Positions 1 through 8,500 of a stretch of 64,000 nucleotides of DNA are shown here, in pieces. The stretch is taken from assembly GCF_900163645.1 (NCBI RefSeq), contig NZ_FUKM01000048.1:1-64000 (forward strand). The letters are read 5' to 3'. How positions within the stretch are numbered: the stretch's first letter is position 1; every line of letters starts with the position of its first letter. The notes under the pieces are model-generated. The model made no database searches, was not told the DNA's origin, and saw nothing but the letters and a program-made list of their open reading frames with translations. The translations under genes and the position numbers were made by a program. The stretch is from Halomonas citrativorans. GTDB taxonomy: Bacteria; Pseudomonadota; Gammaproteobacteria; Pseudomonadales; Halomonadaceae.

Positions 1-2
1 AC

Positions 3-1151
3 GACGGTGCGGGTAATATGATCGAGCGGCAACAACCGGACGGCGAGCGCCTGACACTCGGCTACGACGGCGCCAACCGCCTGGTAAGCCTCACCCACAC
101 CCGCGCCTACGGTCATACCACGGAGGCCGCCTACCGCTACGATGGTCTGGGCCGCCGGATCAACAAGACCGTCCGCCACACCAACGGCACTACTGCCACT
201 ACCCACTTCGGCTGGGACGGTGACCGCATCGTGCGGGAAGAAAGTGACAGTCAGCGCTCGACCATCGTCTACGAGCTGGGCAGTTTTGTGCCCATGCTGC
301 GTATTGATGATACCCAGCAGGGCCAAATCCTCAGTGCTTTTGTCACGGATGCGCTGGGTACGCCCATGCAACTGGTTGCCGTCAACGGCGACACGAAATG
401 GCAGGCGCAGCCTGATGATTGGGCGGCGGTGAAACATCAGCGCGGCAATACAGCGCAGCCGATTCGCTTCCAAGGGCAGTGGCACGATGAAGAAAGCGGG
501 CTCTATTACAACCGTCATCGGTATTATGATCCGCAGCAAGGCAGGTACATTAGTCAGGATCCGATTGGGCTCAACGGCGGGACGAATTTGTATGGGTATG
601 TCGCTAATCCAACAGGGGCGGTGGACCCGCTAGGTTTAGTAGGCCAAGTATGTGCAATACCTGGTCCTACTATGGCGGCTTGCGCTTCTGCAGCGCAATG
701 GCTTGCAGGATTAGGAATGGCAGTGACTACAGCCGCTGTAGCTGTTATCTTTGGGCATAATTCTAGCGCGCAAGATGCGGATCAAATAGCCAATGTGCGC
801 CGTTCGGCGGCTGACATTAGTGAGCTCAATGAAAGGAATTCATCTCAAACATACTTCCACTATACCAATGAAGAAAACCTATCTTCAATTATGTCATCAG
901 GTGTTATACGAGCAGACAGCCGGAATCGTGTATTTATGACTACTGAGGGCAATTACTCTCCTGAAGTAGCTCAGCAAGCTCTTTTCATGGGTAGGAGAGG
1001 CCAAAGCGCAACACATATGATGTCTTTTCAACTGAGAGACGGTGTACAGTTATTACCTGGCACTCAACCTAATGAGTTAATTCACAACGGCTCACTAAGA
1101 ATTGGCCGACAAATTAAAAGTGTGACCTATGCCGGGCCCAATCTAAATTAA
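3..1151 (+). CDS. Rhs-family polymorphic toxin, 3' part (5' end outside window), ART-HYD1-like C-terminal domain
   Basis: The reading frame is already open at the window edge, and the first visible codons read as an Rhs/YD repeat, so this is the 3' end of a larger gene. Counting from the ATG at 18, YD repeats fill residues 1-150. The conserved core end lies at about 165-207, with SQDPIGL followed by the terminal DPLGL (ends near 638), the usual junction between Rhs core and variable toxin. The tail (about 639-1151) is clearly richer in AT. It has a hydrophobic stretch at about 222-246, then FHYT near 280-283, a G-V-I element and a VFMTT strand. This pattern resembles HYD1-type ADP-ribosyltransferase toxins (Tox-ART-HYD1), a moderately confident assignment by motif only. 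Rhs proteins are delivered by type VI secretion or related systems; a PAAR gene lies about 2 kb away. The next gene starts about 10-16 bp after the stop, as expected for an immunity gene. Confidence 0.88.
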   Translation, partial: DGAGNMIERQQPDGERLTLGYDGANRLVSLTHTRAYGHTTEAAYRYDGLGRRINKTVRHTNGTTATTHFGWDGDRIVREESDSQRSTIVYELGSFVPMLRIDDTQQGQILSAFVTDALGTPMQLVAVNGDTKWQAQPDDWAAVKHQRGNTAQPIRFQGQWHDEESGLYYNRHRYYDPQQGRYISQDPIGLNGGTNLYGYVANPTGAVDPLGLVGQVCAIPGPTMAACASAAQWLAGLGMAVTTAAVAVIFGHNSSAQDADQIANVRRSAADISELNERNSSQTYFHYTNEENLSSIMSSGVIRADSRNRVFMTTEGNYSPEVAQQALFMGRRGQSATHMMSFQLRDGVQLLPGTQPNELIHNGSLRIGRQIKSVTYAGPNLN

Positions 1152-1167
1152 AAAAGGGTGGATGATT

Positions 1168-1563
1168 ATGACATTTGAAAGTTATTTTGAACTCTTATTT
1201 TTACACCGAGCCTTACTTGAAGCTAAATTTTCAGAATCGCCGAACGACCGAGATGTGCCAGTTAGCCCTCAGATAGCAAAAATATCTAATCAAACTGTCG
1301 AAGAAATTATTGCTATCTTAGAAAGACAGGAAAACAAGAAAGAAGCAGATAGCTGGAGAGCATGGAGAGAAACTTTAAAATCGCGTCCTCGAGAGCGGGA
1401 AATTATAAAATTAAATATAGCCTTAATGAAAGAAAGCAATACTTGGGCCTCACTTTCTAGCAATGAGAAAAAAGATACTATTAAAGACCTTGCTGCGCCA
1501 TTTTTTATAAATAACGATGAAATTGAAGAAATCATTGATACATTTAAAAACTCAGCACCATAG
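1168..1563 (+). CDS. Probable immunity protein for the adjacent Rhs toxin
   Basis: A short, AT-rich, hydrophilic and apparently helical protein of 131 residues, rich in Glu, Lys, Ile and Asn, without signal peptide or membrane segment. I do not recognise the family. It begins 16 bp after the toxin stop, and its composition differs sharply from the housekeeping genes but matches the toxin tail. This is the classic position of a cognate immunity gene. An in-frame ATG also exists at 1162, but the GGG of the ribosome binding site (1156-1158) sits too close to it. The ATG at 1168 has normal spacing and is preferred. The function rests on position, not on sequence similarity. Confidence 0.7.
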   Translation: MTFESYFELLFLHRALLEAKFSESPNDRDVPVSPQIAKISNQTVEEIIAILERQENKKEADSWRAWRETLKSRPREREIIKLNIALMKESNTWASLSSNEKKDTIKDLAAPFFINNDEIEEIIDTFKNSAP

Positions 1564-1880
1564 AATAATTTAATTAAATTGAGGAAGGGTGACCAATTCT
1601 CTGTAAAAAAAGTGAACTGAAAACGTATGATAAAACCATCATCGAAAACCGACACTTAATTTCGTGGATCAGTCATACGGTGAACGAATTAGATGATGTA
1701 AGCTGTTTTATGAACTTAATCAATGTGAGCAATACTGAAATTGCGCCATCTAATATTTAAGAGCAGGTATCTAATGCCCTGTCTTTACATTAAAGCGGTC
1801 GAAATATAGTTAAGCACCTACTATGACAATTCTTTCATGCTCGTAGCCCACAGCGTGCGTGGTGGCATAGAAGCCTTGGG
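1564..1880. other. AT-rich gap between Rhs fragments
   Basis: This 317-bp stretch separates the immunity gene from the second Rhs fragment. It is AT-rich like the toxin/immunity pair. Apart from a short open frame at 1593-1760 I see nothing recognisable. The Rhs coding signal resumes abruptly at about 1872-1880, which suggests a recombination junction near 1860-1880. Confidence 0.5.
1593..1760 (+). pseudogene. Possible remnant of a small accessory gene
   Basis: An open frame of about 55 codons runs from a stop at 1590-1592 to the TAA at 1758-1760. It has no convincing start codon until an internal ATG near its end. The predicted peptide (for example LISWISHTVNELDD) looks like real protein rather than random translation, and its AT-rich composition matches the neighbouring immunity gene. 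It could be the 3' end of a displaced immunity or toxin gene. No family is recognised, and chance is a real alternative. Confidence 0.3.
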
Positions 1881-2752
1881 ACCGCCCACACCCGCGCCGA
1901 CGGCTCGCTGCTCAAGCGCGACGAGAACGGCCAGGTGATCGGCCAGGTCACGTCGGATGGACAGCGCTGGACCCTCGAGCGCGACGCCATGGGCGATACG
2001 ACCAGCGCAGAAGGCCCCGAGCATCAGCGCTGGCAGATTACACGCAGCGAGCGCGGCCAGCGGCTGGCCACCCAACTGCCGGACGGCACCCACAGGCACC
2101 ACCACTATGACCCGCAAGGTCGCCTGGTCGAGCTGGAAGGCCCCCAAGTCTTCCACCAGCAGTTCTTCTTTGATGACCATGGCCGCCCGGTGCAACGTAT
2201 CGAGGCTGACGGCAGCCATCAAACCACAGCGTTTGATGACATCGGCCGCCTGAACGAACTCACGCTGGGCAATGGCGCGGTCTACCGCTTTGCCTATGAC
2301 GACATGGACCGCCTGGCCAGCGAGACCGGTCCGGATAATCGCGAGCAGCAGTACCGCTATGATGAGGCGGGCCAGTTGGTCGAACGCATCGAAGCTAACC
2401 GCACAGGACCGGATGGTCAGCCACTGGCCACGCGCTACGCGTATGATACCGCCGGTCGCTTGACCGCTCGCCATCTACCGGCCACCGAACACGCCCCGGC
2501 CAGCAGCGAACACTACCGCTGGGGTGCCAACGGTCAATTGGCGAGCGTGACCAACGACCATGGGGAAGTGACGTTCAGCTACGACCACGCCCAGCGGCTG
2601 ACTGGCGAACAGCAGCGGCATACCGGTATGGAAGGCGGCAGTGGCAGTGGCAGTGGCAGTGGCAGTGGCAGTGGCAGTGGCAGTGGCAGTGGCAGTGGCA
2701 GTGGCAGTGGCAGTGGCAAGAGACATTACCAGCCTAAGAGAAGCCTGAATAG
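1872..2752 (+). pseudogene. Orphan Rhs core fragment ending in a Gly-Ser hexanucleotide repeat
   Basis: From about 1872 the frame encodes YD/Rhs core repeats: ADGSLLKRDENGQV, then several YDxxGRL-type units such as YDPQGRLVELEG, FDDIGRLNEL, YDEAGQLVERI and YDHAQRLTGEQ. There is no Rhs start, and the core never reaches a DPxGL terminus. After residue GME the frame runs into 13 copies of GGCAGT encoding Gly-Ser, then a short unrelated sequence and a stop at about 2760. A GTG at 1935 could serve as a start but has no Rhs-like N-terminus. I read this as a displaced core fragment left by recombination or IS activity, not a functional gene. High GC here contrasts with the AT-rich DNA just upstream. 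Confidence 0.8.
2637..2714 (+). repeat. (GGCAGT)13 hexanucleotide tandem repeat
   Basis: Thirteen uninterrupted copies of GGCAGT lie inside the Rhs fragment frame and encode alternating Gly-Ser. They are followed by GGCAAG and then unrelated sequence. Because the unit is 6 bp, copy-number change would keep the frame. Perfect short repeats of this length are prone to slippage. The repeat sits at or next to the junction between the Rhs fragment and the transposase remnant. Confidence 0.97.
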
Positions 2753-2914
2753 ATGTGGTTAGTGGATCGTTTACAATGGTTGGAATTGCACCCGTTCGAC
2801 TCGGTTAGTCATGCCCAGGAACTCGCGACTGAGTGGCTATGGCAATACAATAACGAGCGGCCCCATACCGCTATCGGTGGTGTCCCTCCCCGGCAGCTAC
2901 TGATGACAGCTTAA
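2753..2914 (+). pseudogene. IS3-family transposase (OrfB) C-terminal remnant
   Basis: The frame ending at TAA 2912-2914 encodes about 53 residues with the C-terminal hallmark of IS3-family integrase-type transposases: WLWQYNNERPHTAIGGVPP followed by RQLL. The DDE catalytic core is absent, so only the 3' end of the gene remains. The ATG at 2753 is just the first one in frame after a stop. About 40 bp downstream the sequence reads AAATGGGGTGATGTCGACA, which resembles the subterminal end of such elements, but I cannot define the IS boundary or a target duplication. The element probably took part in rearranging the Rhs locus. Confidence 0.85.
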
Positions 2915-3076
2915 ATTTCTACGAATAGCCGCTTCGTAAAATGGGGTGATGTCGACAAATACGTCACCCGGCTAACCACTTCGCTGCCAAACCAAGCTTT
3001 TTCACGGTCACTGTAGACTCTGAGGTTTACTGGCCAATACCGAAAACGCTAAAAGCACTTCTACCTAAAGAGACGG

Positions 3077-3352
3077 TTATTGACCAATAATGACCGTTCC
3101 TGAGCCGGTGATAACGGTATTGCCATGGGAGCCAACACTGCCCAAAATCGCGGCGGGTTTTCCGTTGACAAAGACTGTGGATGAAACTGCTTGAGTAATT
3201 GGGCTGCCACACGCGGATTCGTCGCCCAGCCTTGCAGCAGACAAACTGTCATAAAAAACATCCGGCGAGCCCTTTACCAATGGGTTTTTGCCATGCCCTG
3301 GTATAGGGCATGAGGTCATATCAGTAACACGTGCGGCTGGCTTTCCACTCAT
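3077..3352 (-). CDS. PAAR-domain protein (type VI secretion spike tip)
   Basis: A 91-residue protein that is essentially one PAAR domain: KPAARVTDMTSCPIPGH near the N-terminus, an AARLGDE segment, then VFVNGKPAAILGS and a C-terminal GSHGNTVITGSGTV. PAAR proteins fold into a metal-binding cone that caps VgrG spikes and carries effectors out through type VI secretion systems. There is no effector extension, so it would act as a stand-alone tip or adaptor. It lies 76 bp downstream of the DUF3686 ATPase gene on the same strand and about 160 bp from the transposase remnant, so it may belong to the Rhs island rather than to the ATPase cluster. No vgrG or other T6SS structural gene is in the window. 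Confidence 0.88.
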   Translation of the reverse strand: MSGKPAARVTDMTSCPIPGHGKNPLVKGSPDVFYDSLSAARLGDESACGSPITQAVSSTVFVNGKPAAILGSVGSHGNTVITGSGTVIIGQ

Positions 3353-3428
3353 GATAGAGCTCCTTACGAGGGTGACGTTTATTGATTAAATCTAATAGAA
3401 AAACGTATAGGTAAAACGTTAAGCGACA

Positions 3429-6400
3429 TTAGCTCTCCTCCGGCCTTGCCTTTCCCCACTGACCAATGCCTTCAGCAATCAAACTCAGTTGACGCACTAC
3501 CAGAGCACCGGTTTCCTCGTCTCCGCCCGTTAACTGCCGGCGCTGAAACTCACGCTTGATGCTCTCCCAGCGCTGGCGCTCTCCGTCATCCAACGTATCG
3601 CGCAGCTCTTTGAGTTTTAGCAGATTCTCTTCAGCGCCTTGGGTAAGCAGTTGCGCTTCGCCCACGTAGTGGTCGTCAATGATGGCTTCAAGTTCACTCT
3701 TACTGAGAATAGGCGATATCTTTTCTGCTAGACGATTCATGTTCCGGTAACTGCCTTGAAGCCGGAAAGGCGGCTCGGTACGGTACTCATCAGCCTGGGC
3801 ACTGGAGGCGATATACTGCTGATTGACGCGTAAAACCACTTCGCGCACTTTGAACATGTTCTTCAACACGGCTACGATCTCTTCACGTTCAGCAGCGCTG
3901 TAATCGTGTTCAAAATCGGTGCTGGGAACCTCGCGCCCTGCAGCTACATCGGCAAACCGATAGAAGTCGTCCAGCCCCCGCGTTGCCAGCGGCGCCAGCA
4001 CCGTGTTGGCGCTCATCGAGTTCTCGATATAGGAGAGCGCGAACACCTCCTCCATACCGCTTAGCACGTCACCAAGGTTATACACATCGGCGCGGTTGGC
4101 GAGCATATCGGGCACCTTGAATACGTCACCACTTTCCGTATATGGGTTACCCGCCATGGCGATACAGAAGCGTTTGCCGCGCATATCATAGGTTTGGGTG
4201 CGCCCGTTCCATATACCGTCAATGCGCCGACTGCCATCGCATAGTGAGATAAATTTCTGTAGAAATTCAGGGTGCGTATGCTGAATATCATCAAGGTAGA
4301 GCATGACGTTATTACCCATTTCAAACGCCAGATTGAGTTTAACGAGCTCAGCATGGGCAGTGGAGTGCGTAGCAGCTTCAGGATCTAGCGAAGTAACATC
4401 ATGGCCAAGACTTGGGCAGTTGATCTTCATAAAAATCAGCCCCAGACGATTAGCGACATACTCCATCAAGGTGGTTTTACCGTAGCCGGGCGGAGAAATC
4501 ATCATCAACAGACCGCTGTTATCGGTACGCCGAGTATCTCCTACGGTGCCCATCTGCTTGGCAAGGTTATCGCCAATGATCGGCAGGTAGCTTTCGGTAA
4601 TAAGCTTGTTGCGCACGAAGGAGTTGAGCGGCTTGGGCGTGTACTCTTCGAGTCGTAAGCGCTCGCGCTGCTCGCGGAGGATACCCTGGCGCCGCTCCTG
4701 AAGCGCTGACCAGTCTCGGATCACGACCTGCTGGTGGTGGCGTAACCGCTCCTGAAAATTATCCAACTGTAATGCCAGCTGCTGTTGGCCAAGCTGCTCG
4801 TGCTGGCCCAGCAGGCCCTCTACGGTAAAGGCTAGCTCAACGCTGTGCGGAACACTTTTAAGCCGGTCAGCGGTGTTGAGCATGGCAATGGCTTCGGGCA
4901 GGTAATGCAGCCACGCCTCCTGTTTGGCTTGCCGGGCATGGGCTTGAAGCCAGTGCGATGTGATCGTCCAACGTGCGCCGGGCTGGCCCATGACAACGGC
5001 CAATGCTTCTTGAAAATGCGCGTAGTGCCCTTGACGCTGCATAGTAGTGGTGAAGCTCTCCACCAAACTGGCAGCGTACTGCGTAACCGGAAAACTCTCG
5101 CCCTCCTCTGCCAGCTGGCGCACTAGATACTCATTGGCACTGGCCAATTGGCTCGGTGAGTAAGCAAGCTGATGCGTTTTAAGGAACGCTTCCAGCTGCG
5201 GCTCAACCTCTTGCATCAAGGCGCGAATCAAATCGTCGTTATCCATGATCCGACACAAAATACCGGCTGACAGACAGCGTGCCCTTAGGTTGCGCGCAGC
5301 GTTTTCATCGCGCAGACGATCCGCCCAAAAGAGCATCGCCAACGCCCTGGGCAGCGGCCCAAATCCAAGCAGCCCCGCGCTTTGGCGCGCAGGCCACAGC
5401 GTACGCACGATCAGCGCAGCGTCATGATCATGAATGCCTTTCTCATAGCCTTCTCGGTAGCGCGGGGAGGCAAAGTTGGCGATTTGTCGCTGCAATTCTT
5501 CAATATCTTCGACATTGACCTGCTTGGCCCCAGGTGTCGACAGCGTCTGCATAAACAGATAGGCGAGGTACTCAGCGCGATAGACAGCGCGGCTTTCCGA
5601 AGGCAGCGACATGTTCCAGTAATCATGCAGCTCCGTCAGGCGGGGATCTTCAAGAGGCTCGTAATATTGAGTACCCGTCAGGTGCAGCATAATGCGCTCA
5701 TCACGGGGCACCAGCGTCAGATCAAGGTTCTGCTGGTTAACACTAAAACGATGACGCGGCCCCAAGCGAATGACGTTGCCACCGGATTCATAAATATCGG
5801 CACGGTCTCGCACGCTGCGCATCGCTGCATCCTGCGACGCACGCAACCGCCCGGCGATATCATCCGCCTCAAGGTTGGCACCTATATTGCGCAGCTCATC
5901 CACCATGCTGCGCACTTTGCCCACCATGGCATCGGCGGCAAAGAAGCTATGCAACTCTTCCAGCGTTTCAAAGCGTTCCGTGCGGCGCGTAACATTGGCT
6001 AGAATGCGCTGGCTGGCATCGGCCAGGGTGGACACACGGCGCTGGCGTTCATCCTGAAGCTGCTGGCGCCGCCCTTCGATGCTTTCATGGGCGCTTTCAC
6101 GCTGCTCAAGAATCGTGGTCAGGAATTCATCGAACTCGCCGAACTGACTCTCCAGCTCCTGCAGTTGGTCGAGCATACGGGTCATTAGCTGGTCGCAATC
6201 GTCCGGCTCGCGTAACGCCCCTACCCCATTGGCAAGACTTTGCTCGAACAGACGGATTTGCGCTGCAAACTGCGCCTGGGCTTCGGCACTGCCCTGCTCG
6301 CGCAGACGAATCTCCGCTTCGGAACGCTGCTGGTTGATAGACGCATAAATACTCGAAATATTTTCGGTAATGCGCGTCTGCTCAATGGCATCGCCACCCG

Positions 6401-8363
6401 ACATGGAAGACAGCAGCCCTTGGATCATATCCAGCCCTGCGGTCAGCTCACGATAACGCGCAACATATTCTGCCAGCTGCAGGCGGGTTTCTGCCTCACC
6501 CACCTGCGCCTTAAGCTCTGCCAAGGTTTCACGGTAACCATCCAGCGCTTCAGGCTGAGCCAGAAAGGTAAAGGTCTGCTGTGTCAGCGATGCTTCAGCC
6601 TTATCCAAGGCTTGTTCCAGCGTTTGCAGGCGTTCTTCGTCAAGATAACGACGTTCCCGCAGCGCCATTAACCGCCCACGATGATCACGCAACCGCTTCA
6701 GATAGGTCACGAAGACATCGGGCGCTTTCCAGCTGCTGGGTTTCAGCTCACGCAGTAAGTCGGCCTGCTGTTTACCTACCTCTTCAAGCGCTTGAGCGGT
6801 CTGAGCGCGGATAGCCTGTACTTTTTCGTATTCGTCGAGCATCAACTCAGCGGTATGCTTGAGTTGTTCGAGCGCTTTATGGATAGCGCTAAAGTCAGGT
6901 TCGCCAATCCAGTAAAACTGATTCAGCGTTCGGTCGACGCGGCGAATAATGGCGTTGAAGTGCCGCTCGGTCGCCTGCTGTTCGCTGGATAACTGAACGA
7001 TGCTGTTGAGCTCAGCGATACCGCGCACCAGTTCCGGATTACCGATTCGCCCAAGCGGTGTATCGTTACGCACCGCGTCTTGTGCATGGAATCGCTCCGA
7101 CATAAACGGCGTGGCCCAGACCTGGATGGGATGAACCAGCGTTGGCTCTTCTTCGGCATAGAATATCGCCAGGTGTCCGTTTTCAAGCAGTGCCGCGCCG
7201 TGGCCAACCATCGGTGCATCCACCTGTTTGCGAATCAGGTTATAGCGGTACAGCACCACCTGCCCGGTTTGCGGTGCATAGAAGACGTAAAGAACATCTT
7301 CACCATTAGGCGAGCGCACCATGCGCTTGAAACGTAGATCCTCTTCAGGCACTTCATAGGTGGTTAGTTCGCCCGTATTCAGGTAGAACCCCGATGGAAA
7401 AATCAGGCCATGATTTTCCGGCAGCTCAATCACCGACCCTGCCATGGCATCGACACGCTTAACGTGTTGCTCAGCGCGGTTAAAAAGATAGTAACGCCAC
7501 TGCTTTTCGCTAAAAGGCAGGATGCGGATAAGCAATACCGCCCCCAGGTCGGCATATTCAAAGGTGGCATCGTCCAGGGACTGGGAGTCAGAATCGACCG
7601 GATCGGTAAAGATGCCTTCGCCGCTACTGGTGTTATTTTCGATCTTGAATGTGATGTTACCGCGCAGATTATCCACGAACACGGTATCAAGAATATTCAG
7701 GTGAGGCGCGCGCCCCTGCTCCTGCAAGTCGCGCCCCGCCTCTTGCCAGGCAAAAGCGAACCGCTCTGGAAACACCAAATCGCGCTCACCGCGATTATCG
7801 ATATAACGGTTTACCTCACCCTGAGCCGTCAACTCCCACCGAAAAACCCGCACATCACTGAGCTTTTCGCCAATCTGAAAAGCAATCAGCAGTTTGTTAT
7901 TTAGCGTTACCAGCCGCACCAGCGTGGCGTGACTGTAGTACTGCTGCAGTTCCCGGAAGTCCCGAGTGAACTGCTCATCGGTCAAGAAGCTGTCCGTGAG
8001 AGGCGCTTCTGCCAGCTCTAATCCGTCTTCATCGTCCTTGAGATAGTAAAGCGCAAAAATATCTTTAGCATCCAAGGCTTTACGCAGCCCCAGCTGCACA
8101 TTGAACCCAAACAAAATTTGATCGCCAATGCGCACCATGTCGCGAGCGATAGCGTTGTTTTCAGTACGCACCCGGGCACGGCCTAACAGCGCCATGCTGC
8201 TGCTTCCGAAAACGCCTGCGCGTGCTTCGTTCAACTGACCGACGGATGTATTCAGCTCACTGCCCTGAGCTCGCAGGCGGCGTTGAATGGTCTCGAATGC
8301 TGTGCTTTCTCTAACAATATTCTCGACCGACGACGGCTCCTTCGACATAGCGTCCTTCGACAT
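3429..8363 (-). CDS. Giant DUF3686-type AAA+ ATPase ('DNA repair ATPase')
   Basis: A protein of about 1,644 residues. The N-terminal half resembles the DUF3686 family (often labelled 'ATPase involved in DNA repair', without firm biochemical proof). The middle (about 470-900) is rich in predicted coiled coil (Glu/Gln/Arg/Leu). A AAA+ module follows, with Walker A PPGYGKTTL near residue 1295 and Walker B VMLYLDDIQH near 1355, then AMAGNPYTESGD as a sensor-like segment. An upstream in-frame start exists at 8402, but the ATG at 8363 has an AGGA at good spacing and is preferred; a second ATG at 8348 lies in a 15-bp duplication. It is followed on the same strand by a PAAR gene and preceded by flotillin and YqiJ-like genes, suggesting a membrane-associated complex. 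No signal peptide or membrane segment is seen, so it should be cytoplasmic. Confidence 0.82.
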   Translation of the reverse strand: MSKDAMSKEPSSVENIVRESTAFETIQRRLRAQGSELNTSVGQLNEARAGVFGSSSMALLGRARVRTENNAIARDMVRIGDQILFGFNVQLGLRKALDAKDIFALYYLKDDEDGLELAEAPLTDSFLTDEQFTRDFRELQQYYSHATLVRLVTLNNKLLIAFQIGEKLSDVRVFRWELTAQGEVNRYIDNRGERDLVFPERFAFAWQEAGRDLQEQGRAPHLNILDTVFVDNLRGNITFKIENNTSSGEGIFTDPVDSDSQSLDDATFEYADLGAVLLIRILPFSEKQWRYYLFNRAEQHVKRVDAMAGSVIELPENHGLIFPSGFYLNTGELTTYEVPEEDLRFKRMVRSPNGEDVLYVFYAPQTGQVVLYRYNLIRKQVDAPMVGHGAALLENGHLAIFYAEEEPTLVHPIQVWATPFMSERFHAQDAVRNDTPLGRIGNPELVRGIAELNSIVQLSSEQQATERHFNAIIRRVDRTLNQFYWIGEPDFSAIHKALEQLKHTAELMLDEYEKVQAIRAQTAQALEEVGKQQADLLRELKPSSWKAPDVFVTYLKRLRDHRGRLMALRERRYLDEERLQTLEQALDKAEASLTQQTFTFLAQPEALDGYRETLAELKAQVGEAETRLQLAEYVARYRELTAGLDMIQGLLSSMSGGDAIEQTRITENISSIYASINQQRSEAEIRLREQGSAEAQAQFAAQIRLFEQSLANGVGALREPDDCDQLMTRMLDQLQELESQFGEFDEFLTTILEQRESAHESIEGRRQQLQDERQRRVSTLADASQRILANVTRRTERFETLEELHSFFAADAMVGKVRSMVDELRNIGANLEADDIAGRLRASQDAAMRSVRDRADIYESGGNVIRLGPRHRFSVNQQNLDLTLVPRDERIMLHLTGTQYYEPLEDPRLTELHDYWNMSLPSESRAVYRAEYLAYLFMQTLSTPGAKQVNVEDIEELQRQIANFASPRYREGYEKGIHDHDAALIVRTLWPARQSAGLLGFGPLPRALAMLFWADRLRDENAARNLRARCLSAGILCRIMDNDDLIRALMQEVEPQLEAFLKTHQLAYSPSQLASANEYLVRQLAEEGESFPVTQYAASLVESFTTTMQRQGHYAHFQEALAVVMGQPGARWTITSHWLQAHARQAKQEAWLHYLPEAIAMLNTADRLKSVPHSVELAFTVEGLLGQHEQLGQQQLALQLDNFQERLRHHQQVVIRDWSALQERRQGILREQRERLRLEEYTPKPLNSFVRNKLITESYLPIIGDNLAKQMGTVGDTRRTDNSGLLMMISPPGYGKTTLMEYVANRLGLIFMKINCPSLGHDVTSLDPEAATHSTAHAELVKLNLAFEMGNNVMLYLDDIQHTHPEFLQKFISLCDGSRRIDGIWNGRTQTYDMRGKRFCIAMAGNPYTESGDVFKVPDMLANRADVYNLGDVLSGMEEVFALSYIENSMSANTVLAPLATRGLDDFYRFADVAAGREVPSTDFEHDYSAAEREEIVAVLKNMFKVREVVLRVNQQYIASSAQADEYRTEPPFRLQGSYRNMNRLAEKISPILSKSELEAIIDDHYVGEAQLLTQGAEENLLKLKELRDTLDDGERQRWESIKREFQRRQLTGGDEETGALVVRQLSLIAEGIGQWGKARPEES

Positions 8364-8367
8364 AGTG
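8338..8367. repeat. 15-bp tandem duplication spanning the ATPase start codon
   Basis: TCCTTCGACATAGCG (8338-8352) is followed directly by TCCTTCGACATAGTG (8353-8367), 14 of 15 identical. On the coding strand this duplicates the start region, giving MSKDA-MSKE with two in-frame ATGs (8363 and 8348). Confidence 0.9.
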
Positions 8368-8500
8368 TTCATCCTGAAAAAAGTGCTCAAGCGAAATAGC
8401 AAAGACCGCAGCGTGATGACACATGCGGTCTTGGGAAGGCTACGGAATATTCGGCTGTATCATGCCAAGCAAGGTGGCTCTTGATGAGCCGCCTCTTTTA

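Noticed and set aside
1290-1655. 121-codon minus-strand frame over the immunity gene
   Set aside because: It is antisense to the well-placed immunity gene and looks like random AT-rich translation.
1862-1890. Apparent frameshift in the second Rhs fragment
   Set aside because: The main frame reads SLGTAHTRADGSLL without interruption, so the break near 1870 is better read as a junction than as a frameshift.
2915-3076. A complete IS3 right end with target duplication
   Set aside because: A subterminal-like stretch is visible, but no matching left end or duplicated target can be identified.
5382-6002. 206-codon frame opposite the DUF3686 ATPase gene
   Set aside because: Antisense shadow of a long, well-supported gene; no start signal or family match.
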